This document shows positions 62,793 to 63,072 of a stretch of 63,072 nt of DNA, piece after piece. The DNA comes from Bacteroidales bacterium. Its GTDB lineage: Bacteria > Bacteroidota > Bacteroidia > Bacteroidales > VadinHA17. The position numbers were made by a program, and so were the translations under genes. The DNA lies in assembly GCA_011620595.1 (NCBI GenBank), contig WOYX01000041.1:27530-90601 (forward strand). The letters are read 5' to 3'. Under the pieces are notes generated by a model. It searched no databases. It saw nothing but the letters and a program-made list of their open reading frames with translations, and had not been told where the DNA came from. How positions within the stretch are numbered: position 1 is the stretch's first letter; each line of letters starts with the position of its first letter.

Positions 62793-63072
62793 TCAATACT
62801 TGTACTCTTTTCTGTCGAGCAAAGCCGAATAAATCACAGCCTTCTTCAGGTCAAACCCGTCAACAAGATCATCCAGTATTGTGGCATTGTAATCATACTC
62901 CGGGGCATCGCCTATCTCGCTGTCAGATATCTCTGTATGAACGAAGTCCTGCCTGGAAAGATCGGCCAGCGCCGATACTCCCTCGCCGGCGAATGCTGCA
63001 GCCTTGTTGCGCGAGACTGACCCCTCGGAGGCAAAATCCGCAGCCTTGTTGCGCGAGACTGACCCCTCGGAG
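62793..63072 (-). CDS. 3' end of an unidentified protein, cut by the window edge
   Basis: An open frame of 92 codons on the minus strand ends with TGA at 62793-62795; its start lies beyond the window. The visible part opens with two copies of a 14-residue unit, SEGSVSRNKAA(D/A)FA, then an acidic region (DSEIGDAPEYDYN) and the tail LKKAVIYSALLDRKEYKY. The clean frame, gene-like codon use and position upstream of greA support a real gene. I do not recognise the family. Confidence 0.6.
   Translation of the reverse strand, partial: SEGSVSRNKAADFASEGSVSRNKAAAFAGEGVSALADLSRQDFVHTEISDSEIGDAPEYDYNATILDDLVDGFDLKKAVIYSALLDRKEYKY
62999..63072 (-). repeat. 42-base in-frame tandem repeat at the window edge
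   Basis: A 32-base block recurs exactly at 62999-63030 and 63041-63072 (period 42), encoding SEGSVSRNKAA twice. The array may continue beyond the window. Confidence 0.8.

Noticed and set aside
1-63072. CRISPR array, prophage, integrase, insertion sequence or rRNA
   Set aside because: No regularly spaced repeats with unique spacers, no transposase or phage proteins, and no rRNA-like sequence seen. The tandem repeats found have only two to five units.

Overview
The window comes from a member of the Bacteroidota, most likely near the Bacteroidales/Marinilabiliales. The evidence is the run purH-mreB-mreC-mreD-mrdA-rodA, the Bacteroidota-type carB, tig and clpX, a helix-hairpin-helix/outer-membrane barrel protein beside a PorV-like barrel, several N-terminal lipoproteins, and many start-proximal matches to the Bacteroidota -7 promoter box TAnnTTTG. 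It is ordinary chromosome with densely packed genes. I see no insertion sequence, prophage, integrase, CRISPR array or rRNA.

Layout. 1-3.6 kb: a minus-strand run hpt-adk-obg-PAP2-plsC (purine salvage, adenylate kinase, ribosome-assembly GTPase, lipid enzymes). 3.7-7.1 kb: purE, then two outer-membrane barrel proteins. 7.2-10.7 kb: recJ and an unusual lipA-lipB fusion. 10.8-15.4 kb: a rhamnulose-1-phosphate aldolase-like gene, D-amino acid transaminase, lysS and a PfkB sugar kinase. 15.4-19.4 kb: pgi, gpsA and a COG2403-type GTPase. 19.6-27.4 kb: an ACP phosphodiesterase-like gene and the cell-shape operon headed by purH. 27.6-33.7 kb: a lone MacB/FtsX-type permease, rsmA, a 1040-residue ABCG-type transporter and a lipoprotein. 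34-43 kb: a patB-like lyase, carA, then argH, argG and argR on the other strand, then carB. 43.1-46.8 kb: a glycosyltransferase and recQ. 47-52.2 kb: tatC, lptB, tRNA-Leu(UAG), tig, clpP, clpX. 52.3-55.1 kb: a lipoprotein, folA, thyA and a DUF151 nuclease. 55.2-60.6 kb: rplU-rpmA, serS, an EamA transporter, an S41 protease lipoprotein and ruvC. 60.5-63 kb: comF, a small Cys-rich exported protein, a HIT protein, greA and the 3' end of an unidentified gene.

How genes work together. CarA/CarB make carbamoyl phosphate for arginine and pyrimidines. ArgG/ArgH finish arginine, and ArgR probably controls the argR/carB intergenic region through two ARG boxes spaced 21 bp centre to centre. MreBCD, PBP2 and RodA form the elongation machine. 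LipA and LipB, normally two proteins, assemble lipoate here on one chain. Trigger factor, ClpP and ClpX handle protein folding and turnover.

Most notable are: a 38-bp promoter/operator element present twice, upstream of the lone permease and of patB; the lipA-lipB fusion; a 67-bp perfect tandem duplication that rewrites the C-terminus of CarA; a terminator-like hairpin six bases before the ABCG-transporter start codon; a histone-H1-like tail on L21 and a structured leader before it; and a composite, hairpin-forming intergenic repeat. Several proteins carry in-frame repeat insertions (ArgH, glycosyltransferase, L21, the edge gene), suggesting a genome prone to short tandem duplications. I found no clear new defence or biosynthetic system.
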